Origin: JBHOQX01 sp042408595
GTDB lineage: Bacteria > Chloroflexota > Chloroflexia > Chloroflexales > Roseiflexaceae
NCBI GenBank assembly: GCA_042408595.1
Contig: JBHOQX010000115.1
Coordinates: 1-64,000, forward strand
Length of the DNA: 64,000 nucleotides
Direction: 5' to 3'
This document shows, in pieces, positions 8,423 to 15,332 of this stretch (positions are counted from its first letter, which is position 1; each line of letters begins with the position of its first letter). Both the position numbers and the translations under genes were made by a program. The notes under the pieces are model-generated. The model saw only the letters and a program-made list of their open reading frames with translations, did no database searches and had not been told where the DNA came from.

Positions 8423-9163
8423 TCACATCCCATCCTTTCTCCGGCGCCTCAGCGTAGCCGCGATCCCGCCGATCAGGAGCAGCGCCAGCCCGCCGAAGAG
8501 CAGGTAGCTGGCCACGCCGGTGGCGGGCGTGGCCGTCGGCATGGGCGTCGGCATGGGCGTCGGCGCGGCCGTCGGCGGGGGCGTCGGCGCGGCCGTCGGC
8601 ATGGGCGTCGGCGCCGCCGTCGGCGGGGGCGGGGGCGCCGTCGCCGGAGCCACGGTCGGCGTGGCGGCCGCGGCGCAGACCTGGTCGAGCGAGATCGCTG
8701 GCGGCTGTGCGCCGGCCTGGACGTTCCCTGCGCCCCAGGCCCAGCCATCCACCGACCCCGGCTGCACGCGCCAGGCTGATGCCCCCAGCGGCGAGTAGCG
8801 CCACGCGCCGTTCTCGAGGTGGTGATACGCCCAGTAGGTGCATTCCGCGCCTTTGCATTTGCAGAAGCAGTCCTCCACCGGGTAGTCGCACCCCTCGCCG
8901 CCGATCTTGCAGACCGCCGCGCCCATACCGCCGGTCTGCGCGATCACCGGGATGCCCGCGCGCTCCAGCAACTCCAGCCCACTCAGGCTCGGCTCGCGGA
9001 AGCGCACACAGGCTGTCTGCACCCGCCCGTCGCCGTAGCGGATAACCAGGCCGGCGCGGTGCTCGCCGTCATCCTGCGCCCGCCCGACCGCCGGGAGCCC
9101 GATGGCCAGCGCGAGCAGGAGCAGAGCGGGAAGCATGAGGCGGCGGGTGGCGCGTGTCGTCAT
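8423..9163 (-). CDS. Secreted, membrane-anchored DUF4430-like (transcobalamin beta-domain-like) protein
   Basis: 246 residues from ATG 9163. Signal peptide about 1-29 (ending near VGRAQ). The domain at about 35-165 shows the DUF4430 layout: SGLELLERAGIPV, then the aromatic/Gly-rich run TYWAYHHLENGAW ... YSPLG ... VDGWAWGAG. It is Cys-rich (about residues 52, 85, 92, 99, 101, 103, 108, 163), suggesting disulfides or metal binding outside the cytoplasm. A Pro/Thr linker of repeating PTxxPTPMPT units (about 169-215) leads to a C-terminal membrane helix and RRRRK, anchoring it at the cell surface. DUF4430 is the fold of the C-terminal domain of animal intrinsic factor/transcobalamin. The next upstream gene encodes an alpha/alpha barrel like the other half of those proteins, so a corrinoid-binding role is inferred. 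Confidence 0.75.
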   Translation of the reverse strand: MTTRATRRLMLPALLLLALAIGLPAVGRAQDDGEHRAGLVIRYGDGRVQTACVRFREPSLSGLELLERAGIPVIAQTGGMGAAVCKIGGEGCDYPVEDCFCKCKGAECTYWAYHHLENGAWRYSPLGASAWRVQPGSVDGWAWGAGNVQAGAQPPAISLDQVCAAAATPTVAPATAPPPPPTAAPTPMPTAAPTPPPTAAPTPMPTPMPTATPATGVASYLLFGGLALLLIGGIAATLRRRRKDGM

Positions 9164-9175
9164 GACCTGTGTCCG

Positions 9176-9206
9176 TCGAACCCTGACCCCTGACCCGAAC
9201 CCCTGC
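9176..9206. repeat. Tandem heptamer-like array between the two secreted B12-operon genes
   Basis: CCCTGAC-type heptamers (ACCCTGACCCCTGACCCGAA) fill most of the 55-base gap between 9163 and 9219. Similar GGGTCAG sequence occurs near 5145 and 45810. Confidence 0.45.
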
Positions 9207-9218
9207 GCTGGAAGCGCA

Positions 9219-10286
9219 CTAGGCACGCTTCGTCCGGAGCGTCGCGCCGAGCACCAGCAGCGCCGCGGCGACCGCCAGCAGCCAGGCCGGCTCGGGCACG
9301 CCGCCGGTCGCCGGCAGCTTCGCCGGGGCCGGCAGCGAGGCCGGCGCGCTCACAGGCGGCAGGCTGGCCCGCACAATCGGGAACGGCTTGCCGAAGAGCG
9401 CCGGGATCGCCTGGGCCGTCGCCAGGTCGTTCGCGCCGGGCTGCGAGGCCTGGTAGCTGAACGAGCCGTCCGGATTTTGCAGCTTGAGCAACGCGGCGGT
9501 CGCGGCGTCGATGGCCTGTTGCTCGCCGCCGAGCGCCAGCAGCGCCTGGAGCGACAGCGCGGTCGAGTTGGCGTCGGTCGCCGCGCCGAAGGACGAGCTT
9601 TGCGCGTACGGGAAGCCGCCATCGGCGTTCTGCTGGCTACGCAGGTAGGCTGCCGCCTTCGCCAGCGTCTCGCCGCGCGCCCCGGCAGCCACCAGCGCTT
9701 GCACCGCCAGCGCGGTGGTGTTGGTGTCGCTCCCGGTCGCCGGCGCGCCATCGAAGCTCCAGCCGCCATCTGGCAGTTGCTGCCGCATCAGCGCCTCGGT
9801 CGCGGCGGGCGGGATGGGCTGCCCGGCGCTGGCGAGCGCCAGCAGCGCATAGGCGTGGTCGGTCGGGTTCTTCCCATAGATGCCGCTGGCCGGGTTGTAT
9901 GCCTGCAGGATGCGGGCGAGTAAATTTTGCCCGGCGAAATCGGCCGGATTCTTGCCCGCGGCGACGACCGCCAGCGCCAGCTTGCCGGCAGCGGCGGTGG
10001 ACTTCCCGGCGTAGCTGGCGGCCTGGGTGCCGAGGTAGGAGACCGGCGAGTTGCCGTTCTTCAGCACGCCGTTCGGGTCGGCGCCGGCGGCAGCGATGGC
10101 GAAGACCGCATCGGCGGAGGCCCCAGCGTCGAAGCCGGGGAAGCTGCCGTCGGGCTGCTGGCGGGCGATGAGCCAGCCGAGCGCTGCCTGGGCAGCCTCG
10201 GCGGGACCGGCGGCGGCGCGGGCGGGGGCCGCGGGCGCGGCCAGGGCGAGCAGGGCGAGCACGAGCGCGAGTAGCAGCCGCTTCAT
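9219..10286 (-). CDS. Secreted alpha/alpha-barrel (prenyltransferase/squalene-cyclase repeat) protein with LPxTG-type tail
   Basis: 355 residues from ATG 10286, with a GGAGG ribosome site. Signal peptide about 1-25. At least four terpenoid-cyclase-fold repeats follow, each with a QxPDGSF/QNADGGF motif: ARQQPDGSFPGF near 45, MRQQLPDGGWSFDG near 190, SQQNADGGFPYA near 235, LQNPDGSFSYQ near 285. DxNxTALSLQALLALG-type helices lie between them. It has no catalytic DxDD or zinc site of true cyclases or prenyltransferases. The C-terminus has LPATGG near 324, a hydrophobic helix and TKRA, a sortase-type sorting signal. Animal intrinsic factor and transcobalamin carry the same fold as their N-terminal B12-binding domain. 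It is the first gene behind the cobalamin riboswitch, so extracellular corrinoid capture is the best inference. Confidence 0.8.
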   Translation of the reverse strand: MKRLLLALVLALLALAAPAAPARAAAGPAEAAQAALGWLIARQQPDGSFPGFDAGASADAVFAIAAAGADPNGVLKNGNSPVSYLGTQAASYAGKSTAAAGKLALAVVAAGKNPADFAGQNLLARILQAYNPASGIYGKNPTDHAYALLALASAGQPIPPAATEALMRQQLPDGGWSFDGAPATGSDTNTTALAVQALVAAGARGETLAKAAAYLRSQQNADGGFPYAQSSSFGAATDANSTALSLQALLALGGEQQAIDAATAALLKLQNPDGSFSYQASQPGANDLATAQAIPALFGKPFPIVRASLPPVSAPASLPAPAKLPATGGVPEPAWLLAVAAALLVLGATLRTKRA

Positions 10287-10354
10287 GGTTCCTCCTCTGA
10301 CGGCGAGTACCCGGCGCAGGACAGGGGAGGAAGCAGCGCCGAAGAAACGGTGAA

Positions 10355-10376
10355 CCCTCTCCTGGGCAGGAGAGGG
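10355..10376 (-). promoter_or_regulatory. Hairpin between riboswitch and first gene (expression platform)
   Basis: CCCTCTCCTG and CAGGAGAGGG are perfectly complementary with almost no loop. The hairpin lies between the B12-box and the ribosome site of the alpha/alpha-barrel gene. No long T-tract follows, so it may act as an anti-sequester or weak terminator; the mechanism is not clear from sequence. Confidence 0.5.
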
Positions 10377-10434
10377 CTCGGCACGGCGCACGGCGCTCTG
10401 CCTCACCCCCATACCAGCGTGGGCGTGTCGGCCA

Positions 10435-10615
10435 TACTCAGAGGAGGGCATTCTGGCTCGCGCCAGGGCTGGGGACCAGGGACCAGAGGCTCGCAACGAT
10501 CGGCACGTCTCCGGTCTCGCGTCTGTCGTCTCCCAACCCGCGCCTACAGTAGCGTGGACTGCGCCGGCCTTTGACCGGACTTCCCCCACATTAAGCCCGT
10601 CGCTTCCTCGGGGCC
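10435..10615 (-). promoter_or_regulatory. Cobalamin riboswitch
   Basis: Read on the - strand, the conserved core occupies about 10539-10590: GGGGGAAGTCCGG, then GGCCGGCGCAG and CCACGCTACTGTAG, matching the cobalamin-riboswitch consensus (GGGAA..CCGG..GCGC..CC.CGCAACTGT). A degenerate B12-box, AGCCAGAATGCCCTCC, lies at 10443-10458. The RNA starts from the promoter at 10637-10665 and precedes the whole cobalamin operon. By known behaviour, adenosyl- or other cobalamin would switch expression off. Confidence 0.88.
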
Positions 10616-10636
10616 CTCTGAGTTTGGATTGCCGCT

Positions 10637-10665
10637 AGTGTAGCACCGCGCTGCGCAGCCGTCAA
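10637..10665 (-). promoter_or_regulatory. Promoter of the cobalamin operon
   Basis: On the - strand TTGACG (10660-10665), a 17-base spacer and TACACT (10637-10642). Initiation near 10630 would put the riboswitch core about 40 bases into the transcript. Confidence 0.75.
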
Positions 10666-10837
10666 ACGGCGGCCGGAACCGCCATTGAGGGGATGGCGCG
10701 CACCGAGGCGCGCTCGCCTGCGGACTCTGTGGCTCCATACTCGGACGTACGCGGCTGCCCACAACGCAGGAAGGGTCAAAGGACTTCGCCCCTTCAAAGC
10801 TCCCCACGGCGTACGTCCCTTAAGCCGGCGAACCGGC

Positions 10838-11560
10838 CTACTTCTTCTCTTTCGCCGTGAAGGTCAGCTTGAGCGTCACGCCATCCCGCACGGTAAGCAC
10901 ACCGGCGATCGCGGGTGGATCGAAACCGAAGTCCTTCATTAGGATTTTGGTCGTTGCCGTGCCGGTGATCGTGTCGCCCTGGAGCTTGCCGGTCACGTCC
11001 CACGTCACCGGTTTGGTCACATCGCGGATGGTCATGTCGCCGGTGATCGTGAAACGGACCTCCTGCCCCTCGGTGTAACTGGCCGGCGCGCCGTCCACCT
11101 GGGTGGAGACGAAGGTCGCCAGCGGGTATTTGTTGCTCTCGAGCCAGCGCTCGCGGATGATGTTATCGCGGCGTGGGCTGTCCGAGGTGAGTGTGCGCAG
11201 ATCGACCGAGACCGTGCGAATCGTGCCGGTCGGCTGGCCGTCGAGCGAGAGCTCCAGTTCGCCGGAGATCGCCTTTGTCTTGCCGACAGCCATGTTCGGC
11301 AGATTGCGGTTGAGGAACTGCTCCTGCACTTCGTAGGACGCTTCGCTCTGCTCCGGGACGATCACGAAAACGCGCGTTCCGCCGATGCTCGCTGCTGGCG
11401 CGACGGTGGCGGCGGGCACGACAGTCGGCGCGGCCGCGGCGGTGGCGGCCGGCACGGCGGTGGCGGCGGGCACGACGGTCGGCGCGGGGGCGGTCGCGGT
11501 GTCGCCACAGGCCGCCAGGGTGATAGCTGCAAGCAACATCAGGCTCAGGCGCTGGATCAT
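10838..11560 (-). CDS. YceI-family lipoprotein
   Basis: 240 residues from ATG 11560, which has AAGGAG eleven bases upstream. The lipobox LAAC is near residue 17, so the protein is probably lipid-anchored outside the membrane. An Ala/Pro/Thr-rich linker with repeated VVPAATxxP units (about 25-60) leads to a YceI-like domain: SEASYEVQEQF, LSLDGQPTG, VDLRTLTSD, RRDNIIRERWL, KYPLATFVST, GDMTIRDVTKPV. YceI proteins are lipocalin-like and bind long amphiphiles such as polyisoprenoids; the ligand here is unknown. The gene is divergent from the UbiB-like gene, and a perfect 15-base palindrome lies between them. Confidence 0.9.
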   Translation of the reverse strand: MIQRLSLMLLAAITLAACGDTATAPAPTVVPAATAVPAATAAAAPTVVPAATVAPAASIGGTRVFVIVPEQSEASYEVQEQFLNRNLPNMAVGKTKAISGELELSLDGQPTGTIRTVSVDLRTLTSDSPRRDNIIRERWLESNKYPLATFVSTQVDGAPASYTEGQEVRFTITGDMTIRDVTKPVTWDVTGKLQGDTITGTATTKILMKDFGFDPPAIAGVLTVRDGVTLKLTFTAKEKK

Positions 11561-11613
11561 CCGGTGCTCCTTGTTGGTAAAACGACGCCGCACTGTCGCG
11601 AGCATGTTCGTCA

Positions 11614-11628
11614 TATATATCATATATA
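11614..11628. promoter_or_regulatory. Perfect AT-rich palindrome between divergent genes
   Basis: TATATAT-C-ATATATA is symmetric around 11621, in strong contrast to the GC-rich surroundings. It lies about 55 bases before the yceI start and 75 bases before the UbiB -10 box, so it could be an operator or simply a melting-prone promoter region. Confidence 0.4.
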
Positions 11629-11702
11629 AATGTGCTTATTTGTGATCTGCTTCCGGATGAGAAAACGATGTGAAGTGCACGCGATCCGGACCCGCAACGC
11701 GG

Positions 11703-11708
11703 TATAAT
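11703..11708 (+). promoter_or_regulatory. -10 box giving a leaderless transcript
   Basis: TATAAT at 11703-11708 is followed after six bases by the GTG start codon at 11715, so the mRNA would begin at or next to the start codon. The -35 region is weak. Confidence 0.6.
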
Positions 11709-11714
11709 GAGCCC

Positions 11715-13460
11715 GTGCAAACTATCACGAAGCCTACAAGCGGCGCTCCGCCCGCACCGCCCGCCAACCTCCCGCCGCTGCGCATCCATCCGCGCTGGCG
11801 GTTTTTCCGGATTGCCCTGTTCTTTCTCGGCGTGATCATCCACATCTACCTGATCGACATCCTCGGCAACCGCTTCATGCTGACGCGCTGGTACGCCCGG
11901 CGGAGCGGCACGCGGCGCTGGCGCGGCATGGCGCGCGGCTTCCGCCGGCTGGCGGTGCGGATGGGCGGCGTGCTGATCAAGCTCGGCCAGTTCCTCAGCG
12001 CCCGCGCAGACATCCTGCCCGCCGAGATCACCGATGAACTGGCCGGGTTGCAGGACGAAGTGCCGCCCGCGCCGCTGCCCTACATCCTGCAGATCCTTCA
12101 GGAGGAGCTTGGCGCCGCGCCGGCCGAGGTGTTCGCGCGCTTCGATCCGGCGCCGGTTGCCGCGGCCTCGATCGGCCAGGTGCATTTCGGCGCGCTGCGC
12201 GACGGGCGCGAGGTGGCGATCAAGGTGCAGCGCCCACGGATCGAGGAGATCGTCGAGATCGACCTGAGCGCGGTGCGGTGGGCCGTCCGGCTGATCAAGA
12301 ACTACCCGCTCATCCGCCGCCGGGCCGACCTGGAAGCGCTGTTCGAGGAGTTCGCGCGGGTGCTGCGGCAGGAACTCGACTATCTGCACGAGGCCGGCAG
12401 CGCGCTCACCTTCCGCAGGAACTTCGGCGGAGTCGCCGGCATCTATTTCCCGGAGCCGTATCTCGACCACACCACCCGCCGGGTGCTGGTCATGGAGCGC
12501 ATCGCGGGGATCAAGATCACCGACTACGCCGCACTGGAGGCCGCCGGCGTGGACCGCGCCGAGGTGGCTGACCGGCTAAACAACGCCTACCTGAAGCAGT
12601 TCTTTCTGGACGGTTTCTTCCACGCCGACCCGCACCCCGGCAATCTGTTCGTGCGGGTGGAGGGCCCGCCGCCGCCGCGGCTGAACGGCCTACGGCCCGC
12701 TGCCCCCTTCACGCTGGTCTTCGTCGATACCGGCATGGTCGGCGAGCTGCCGAAACGGACGATGCAGATCCTGCGCGACGGCGTCGTCGGGCTGGCGACA
12801 AACGACGCCCGACGGATCGTCGACGCGCTCGACCGGCTCGGCATGATCCTGCCCGGCGCCGACCGCCGCCCGATCGTCCGGGCGCTGGAGGTGGTGCTGC
12901 GCCACACCTACGACCGGACGCAGCGCGAGCTGACCACTGTCGATGTCGAGCAGATCTTCGACGAGACCGAGCACCTGGTGCGCGACCTGCCGTTCCAGAT
13001 CCCACAGGACTTGATCTACCTCGGGCGGGCGGTGAGTCTGGTGAGCGGCATGGCGACCGGGCTGAACCCGGATATCAACCTCTTCGCGTCGGCCCGCCCC
13101 TTCGCGCAGGAGCTGATCGCCCGCGAACAGCGCGAGGGAAACTGGGCCGAGCGGCTGCAGCAGGAGGTGACGGCCTACAGCCGGACGCTGGCGACCCTGC
13201 CGCGCCAGATGGATGCCTACTACCAAATGGCGACCCGCGGCGAGCTTCAGATGAAGGTCGATCTTTCGCGGCTGGAGCGCAGCCTGCGCCGCGTCGAACG
13301 GGCGACCGGGCGGCTGGCCGGCGGCATCATCGCCACCGGCCTGTTCGTCGGCGGGGTGATCCTGCGGGTCTACGGCTTCAGCGGCGACGCCACCTGGGCC
13401 TGGGCCGCCGCCGCCCTCGTCGCGCTGTGGGCGCTCTGGCCACGCAGCGAGCGCGGGTAG
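11715..13460 (+). CDS. ABC1/UbiB-family atypical kinase
   Basis: 581 residues from GTG 11715, chosen because TATAAT ends six bases upstream, which leaves no room for a longer leader. The UbiB core is complete: LIKLGQFLSARADILP (KxGQ motif) near 90, then ASIGQVHFG, VAIKVQRP with the ATP-binding Lys, EFARVLRQELDY, DGFFHADPHPGN (catalytic loop) and VFVDTGMVG, where DTG stands for the usual DFG-like metal site. A C-terminal membrane helix pair lies at about 530-575. Members are ATPases or kinases linked to quinone and isoprenoid lipid metabolism. A link to the divergent YceI lipoprotein, another isoprenoid-related family, is a reasonable inference. Confidence 0.92.
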   Translation: MQTITKPTSGAPPAPPANLPPLRIHPRWRFFRIALFFLGVIIHIYLIDILGNRFMLTRWYARRSGTRRWRGMARGFRRLAVRMGGVLIKLGQFLSARADILPAEITDELAGLQDEVPPAPLPYILQILQEELGAAPAEVFARFDPAPVAAASIGQVHFGALRDGREVAIKVQRPRIEEIVEIDLSAVRWAVRLIKNYPLIRRRADLEALFEEFARVLRQELDYLHEAGSALTFRRNFGGVAGIYFPEPYLDHTTRRVLVMERIAGIKITDYAALEAAGVDRAEVADRLNNAYLKQFFLDGFFHADPHPGNLFVRVEGPPPPRLNGLRPAAPFTLVFVDTGMVGELPKRTMQILRDGVVGLATNDARRIVDALDRLGMILPGADRRPIVRALEVVLRHTYDRTQRELTTVDVEQIFDETEHLVRDLPFQIPQDLIYLGRAVSLVSGMATGLNPDINLFASARPFAQELIAREQREGNWAERLQQEVTAYSRTLATLPRQMDAYYQMATRGELQMKVDLSRLERSLRRVERATGRLAGGIIATGLFVGGVILRVYGFSGDATWAWAAAALVALWALWPRSERG

Positions 13461-13508
13461 CGGGTGAATGAGTGCTGAGTGATGAATAAACAATGAACAA
13501 TAATCAAT

Positions 13509-13550
13509 GACACCCTGTCACCGTGTCACCCGCTCACTCGCTCATCCGCC
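13509..13550. repeat. Octamer repeat array after the UbiB gene
   Basis: Units CTGTCACC, GTGTCACC, CGCTCACT, CGCTCATC in phase. It runs into the 3' end of the next gene (stop at 13542). The same NNNTCACY octamers occur at 25593, 51716 and 58771. Confidence 0.6.
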
Positions 13551-14003
13551 CGCCTGCGCCAACGCCGCCGCCAACTCCGGCGAAAAGAGGATCGAGACGG
13601 CCCCAGAGGTGTCGTGGTCGCCTTCGCCGGGCGGCTCCTGCCGGGCCGTGCCGAGCGCGATGCGGCTCAGGTAGCCGCTGCCGGTCGCGCCCGGGTCGCT
13701 TCGCTCGTAGGTGAAGACGAGCGGCTGCTCACCGCGCACGAGGTCGTAGTAGATCGGGAACTCGCCCAATCCGAGCCAGGCGGCGATCACCGGGTGGGCC
13801 GGGTCGAACAGGTTCATATACCCTGCAACCGGCGATCCGCTCCACGAGCCGAAATTGGTGTGAAATGCGAGCAGGATACGCCAGGTGATGCCGTGGTAGA
13901 GCGCCTCGCTGCGCAACTCGATCACCCGCTCGTGCTGTGTCGTGCCGCCCGGCCGCTGGAGGCCGGTCGAAACGGTGTACGACGCGATGTTGATAGCTGG
14001 CAT
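13542..14003 (-). CDS. Unrecognised protein
   Basis: 153 residues from ATG 14003, with AAAGGGG upstream. I do not recognise a family. There is no signal peptide or membrane helix. The protein is rich in aromatic and Gly residues and looks like a soluble beta-rich domain: LYHGITWRILLAF, NFGSWSGSPVAGYMNLFD, EFPIYYDLVRGEQPLVF. The last residues (FSPELAAALAQAGG) overlap an octamer repeat array. It is divergent from the flippase gene and probably has its own promoter in the shared gap, though I see only a weak -10 (TATCTT). Confidence 0.6.
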   Translation of the reverse strand: MPAINIASYTVSTGLQRPGGTTQHERVIELRSEALYHGITWRILLAFHTNFGSWSGSPVAGYMNLFDPAHPVIAAWLGLGEFPIYYDLVRGEQPLVFTYERSDPGATGSGYLSRIALGTARQEPPGEGDHDTSGAVSILFSPELAAALAQAGG

Positions 14004-14098
14004 GTCTCTGCCCCTTTCTGGAAGCGACCGCGTGACGCCGCTGCGTTCACGTGTAAGATAGAACGGCGGTGCTGCCGGTTTTAGGGACCGTGGCCAGA

Positions 14099-14127
14099 TT
14101 GACAAGCCGCGCGCCGGGCGGTATCAT
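14099..14127 (+). promoter_or_regulatory. Promoter of the flippase/oxidoreductase/epimerase cluster
   Basis: TTGACA (14099-14104), 17 bases, TATCAT (14122-14127). The leader to the GTG at 14262 is about 130 bases. Confidence 0.7.
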
Positions 14128-14261
14128 GCCGTGGGTTGATGGCCGTTCGCGCCACGGGCACAAGGGACAAGCCACAGAGGACACGGGATGCATGCGCAGC
14201 TCTGCGCCCTCTGCGTTCGTCGTGACCTACCTCTCAACTCGCTGCTGTAGAGGGTACGTCG

Positions 14262-15257
14262 GTGCGTAGCTGGAAGTTCTGGGTCGGGTTCCTTGTCAGC
14301 CTCGCCTTTCTGTATGTGGCCCTGCGCGGGCTCGACCTGGAAAGCTTCGCCCAGGTTATCCGCACCGCGAACTACGTGTGGCTCATCCCCAGCGTTGCGG
14401 TCTACTTCGCGGCGGTCTGGGTGCGCACCTGGCGCTGGCATGTGATGCTGCGCCATATCACCGCCGTCCCGACACGCAAGCTCTTCCCGATCGTCGTCAT
14501 CGGCTATATGGGCAACAACATCTACCCGGCCCGCGCCGGCGAGGTGCTGCGCTCGTATGTGCTTAAGCGCAACACCGGCGTCCCGATCGGCGCCTCGCTC
14601 GGCACCGTGGTGCTGGAGCGCCTGTTCGACGGCCTGGTGATGCTGCTGTTCGTCTTCGCTACGCTTGCGTTCGCGCCGCTGCCGTCGGCGTACAACGCGC
14701 TCGTCACCTTCTTCTGCGTCGTGTTTCTCGCGGCGCTGGCCGTCTTCATCCTGCTGGCCGCCCGCCCGCAGCGTATGAGCCGCCTGTACGCCCTGCTCGT
14801 TGAGCGGGCCGTGCCGGCGCGCATCCGCCCGATGGTGCATGGCCATTTCGACCGTTTCGTCGAAGGGCTTCAGTCGCTGCGCAGCCCACGCGAGTTCGCC
14901 CTCATCCTGGCGACCTCGGCGCTGATCTGGCTGATGGAGACGCTTAAGTACTGGTTTGTGATGCACGCCTTCCCATTCAGCGCCCCGTTTACCGTGCTGA
15001 TGCTGATGACGGCGGTGGTCAACCTGTTTACCACGCTGCCCTCGACGCCCGGCTACGTCGGCACGTTCGACGCGCCGGGGATCGCCATTCTGACGGCCTT
15101 CGGCGTGCCGCACGCCGTGGCGACCGGCTACACGCTGGTGCTGCACGTGGCGCTCTGGCTGCCGATCACCGCGCTCGGGGCGGTCTTGATGGTCGCCGAG
15201 CATGTGCGGATGCGCGACATCAGCGGCGCGGTCGAGGAGCGGGCGCTGGTGAAATGA
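14262..15257 (+). CDS. Lysylphosphatidylglycerol-synthase-type membrane protein (UPF0104/AglD-like flippase)
   Basis: 331 residues starting with GTG; AGAGGG lies about nine bases upstream. Seven or eight membrane segments are spread over the whole length. Family features include the early RTWRWHVML, GYMGNNIYPARAGEVLRSY near 90, a VVLERLFDG motif near 125 and the C-terminal LPSTPGYVGTFDAPG. The catalytic GNAT domain of MprF is absent, so this is the membrane part alone. Such proteins are thought to translocate or help modify lipid-linked substrates. It heads a cluster with an FAD oxidoreductase and a sugar-nucleotide-type epimerase, which suggests glycolipid or isoprenoid-lipid modification (inference). 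Confidence 0.88.
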   Translation: MRSWKFWVGFLVSLAFLYVALRGLDLESFAQVIRTANYVWLIPSVAVYFAAVWVRTWRWHVMLRHITAVPTRKLFPIVVIGYMGNNIYPARAGEVLRSYVLKRNTGVPIGASLGTVVLERLFDGLVMLLFVFATLAFAPLPSAYNALVTFFCVVFLAALAVFILLAARPQRMSRLYALLVERAVPARIRPMVHGHFDRFVEGLQSLRSPREFALILATSALIWLMETLKYWFVMHAFPFSAPFTVLMLMTAVVNLFTTLPSTPGYVGTFDAPGIAILTAFGVPHAVATGYTLVLHVALWLPITALGAVLMVAEHVRMRDISGAVEERALVK

Positions 15258-15258
15258 G

Positions 15259-15286
15259 CATCGAGGATCGAGCACCGAGAACCGAG
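15259..15286. repeat. Four tandem heptamers between flippase and oxidoreductase genes
   Basis: Units CATCGAG, GATCGAG, CACCGAG, AACCGAG (consensus NNYCGAG) start within three bases of the flippase stop codon. Confidence 0.65.
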
Positions 15287-15332
15287 CCCCCCACAACTCC
15301 GTCCTCGGCAGGGGCCTGACATTGCGCTTGCT

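Noticed and set aside
9219..10286. Squalene-hopene cyclase or prenyltransferase enzyme
   Set aside because: The repeats match the fold, but the protein is secreted, short and lacks the catalytic DxDD and zinc ligands.
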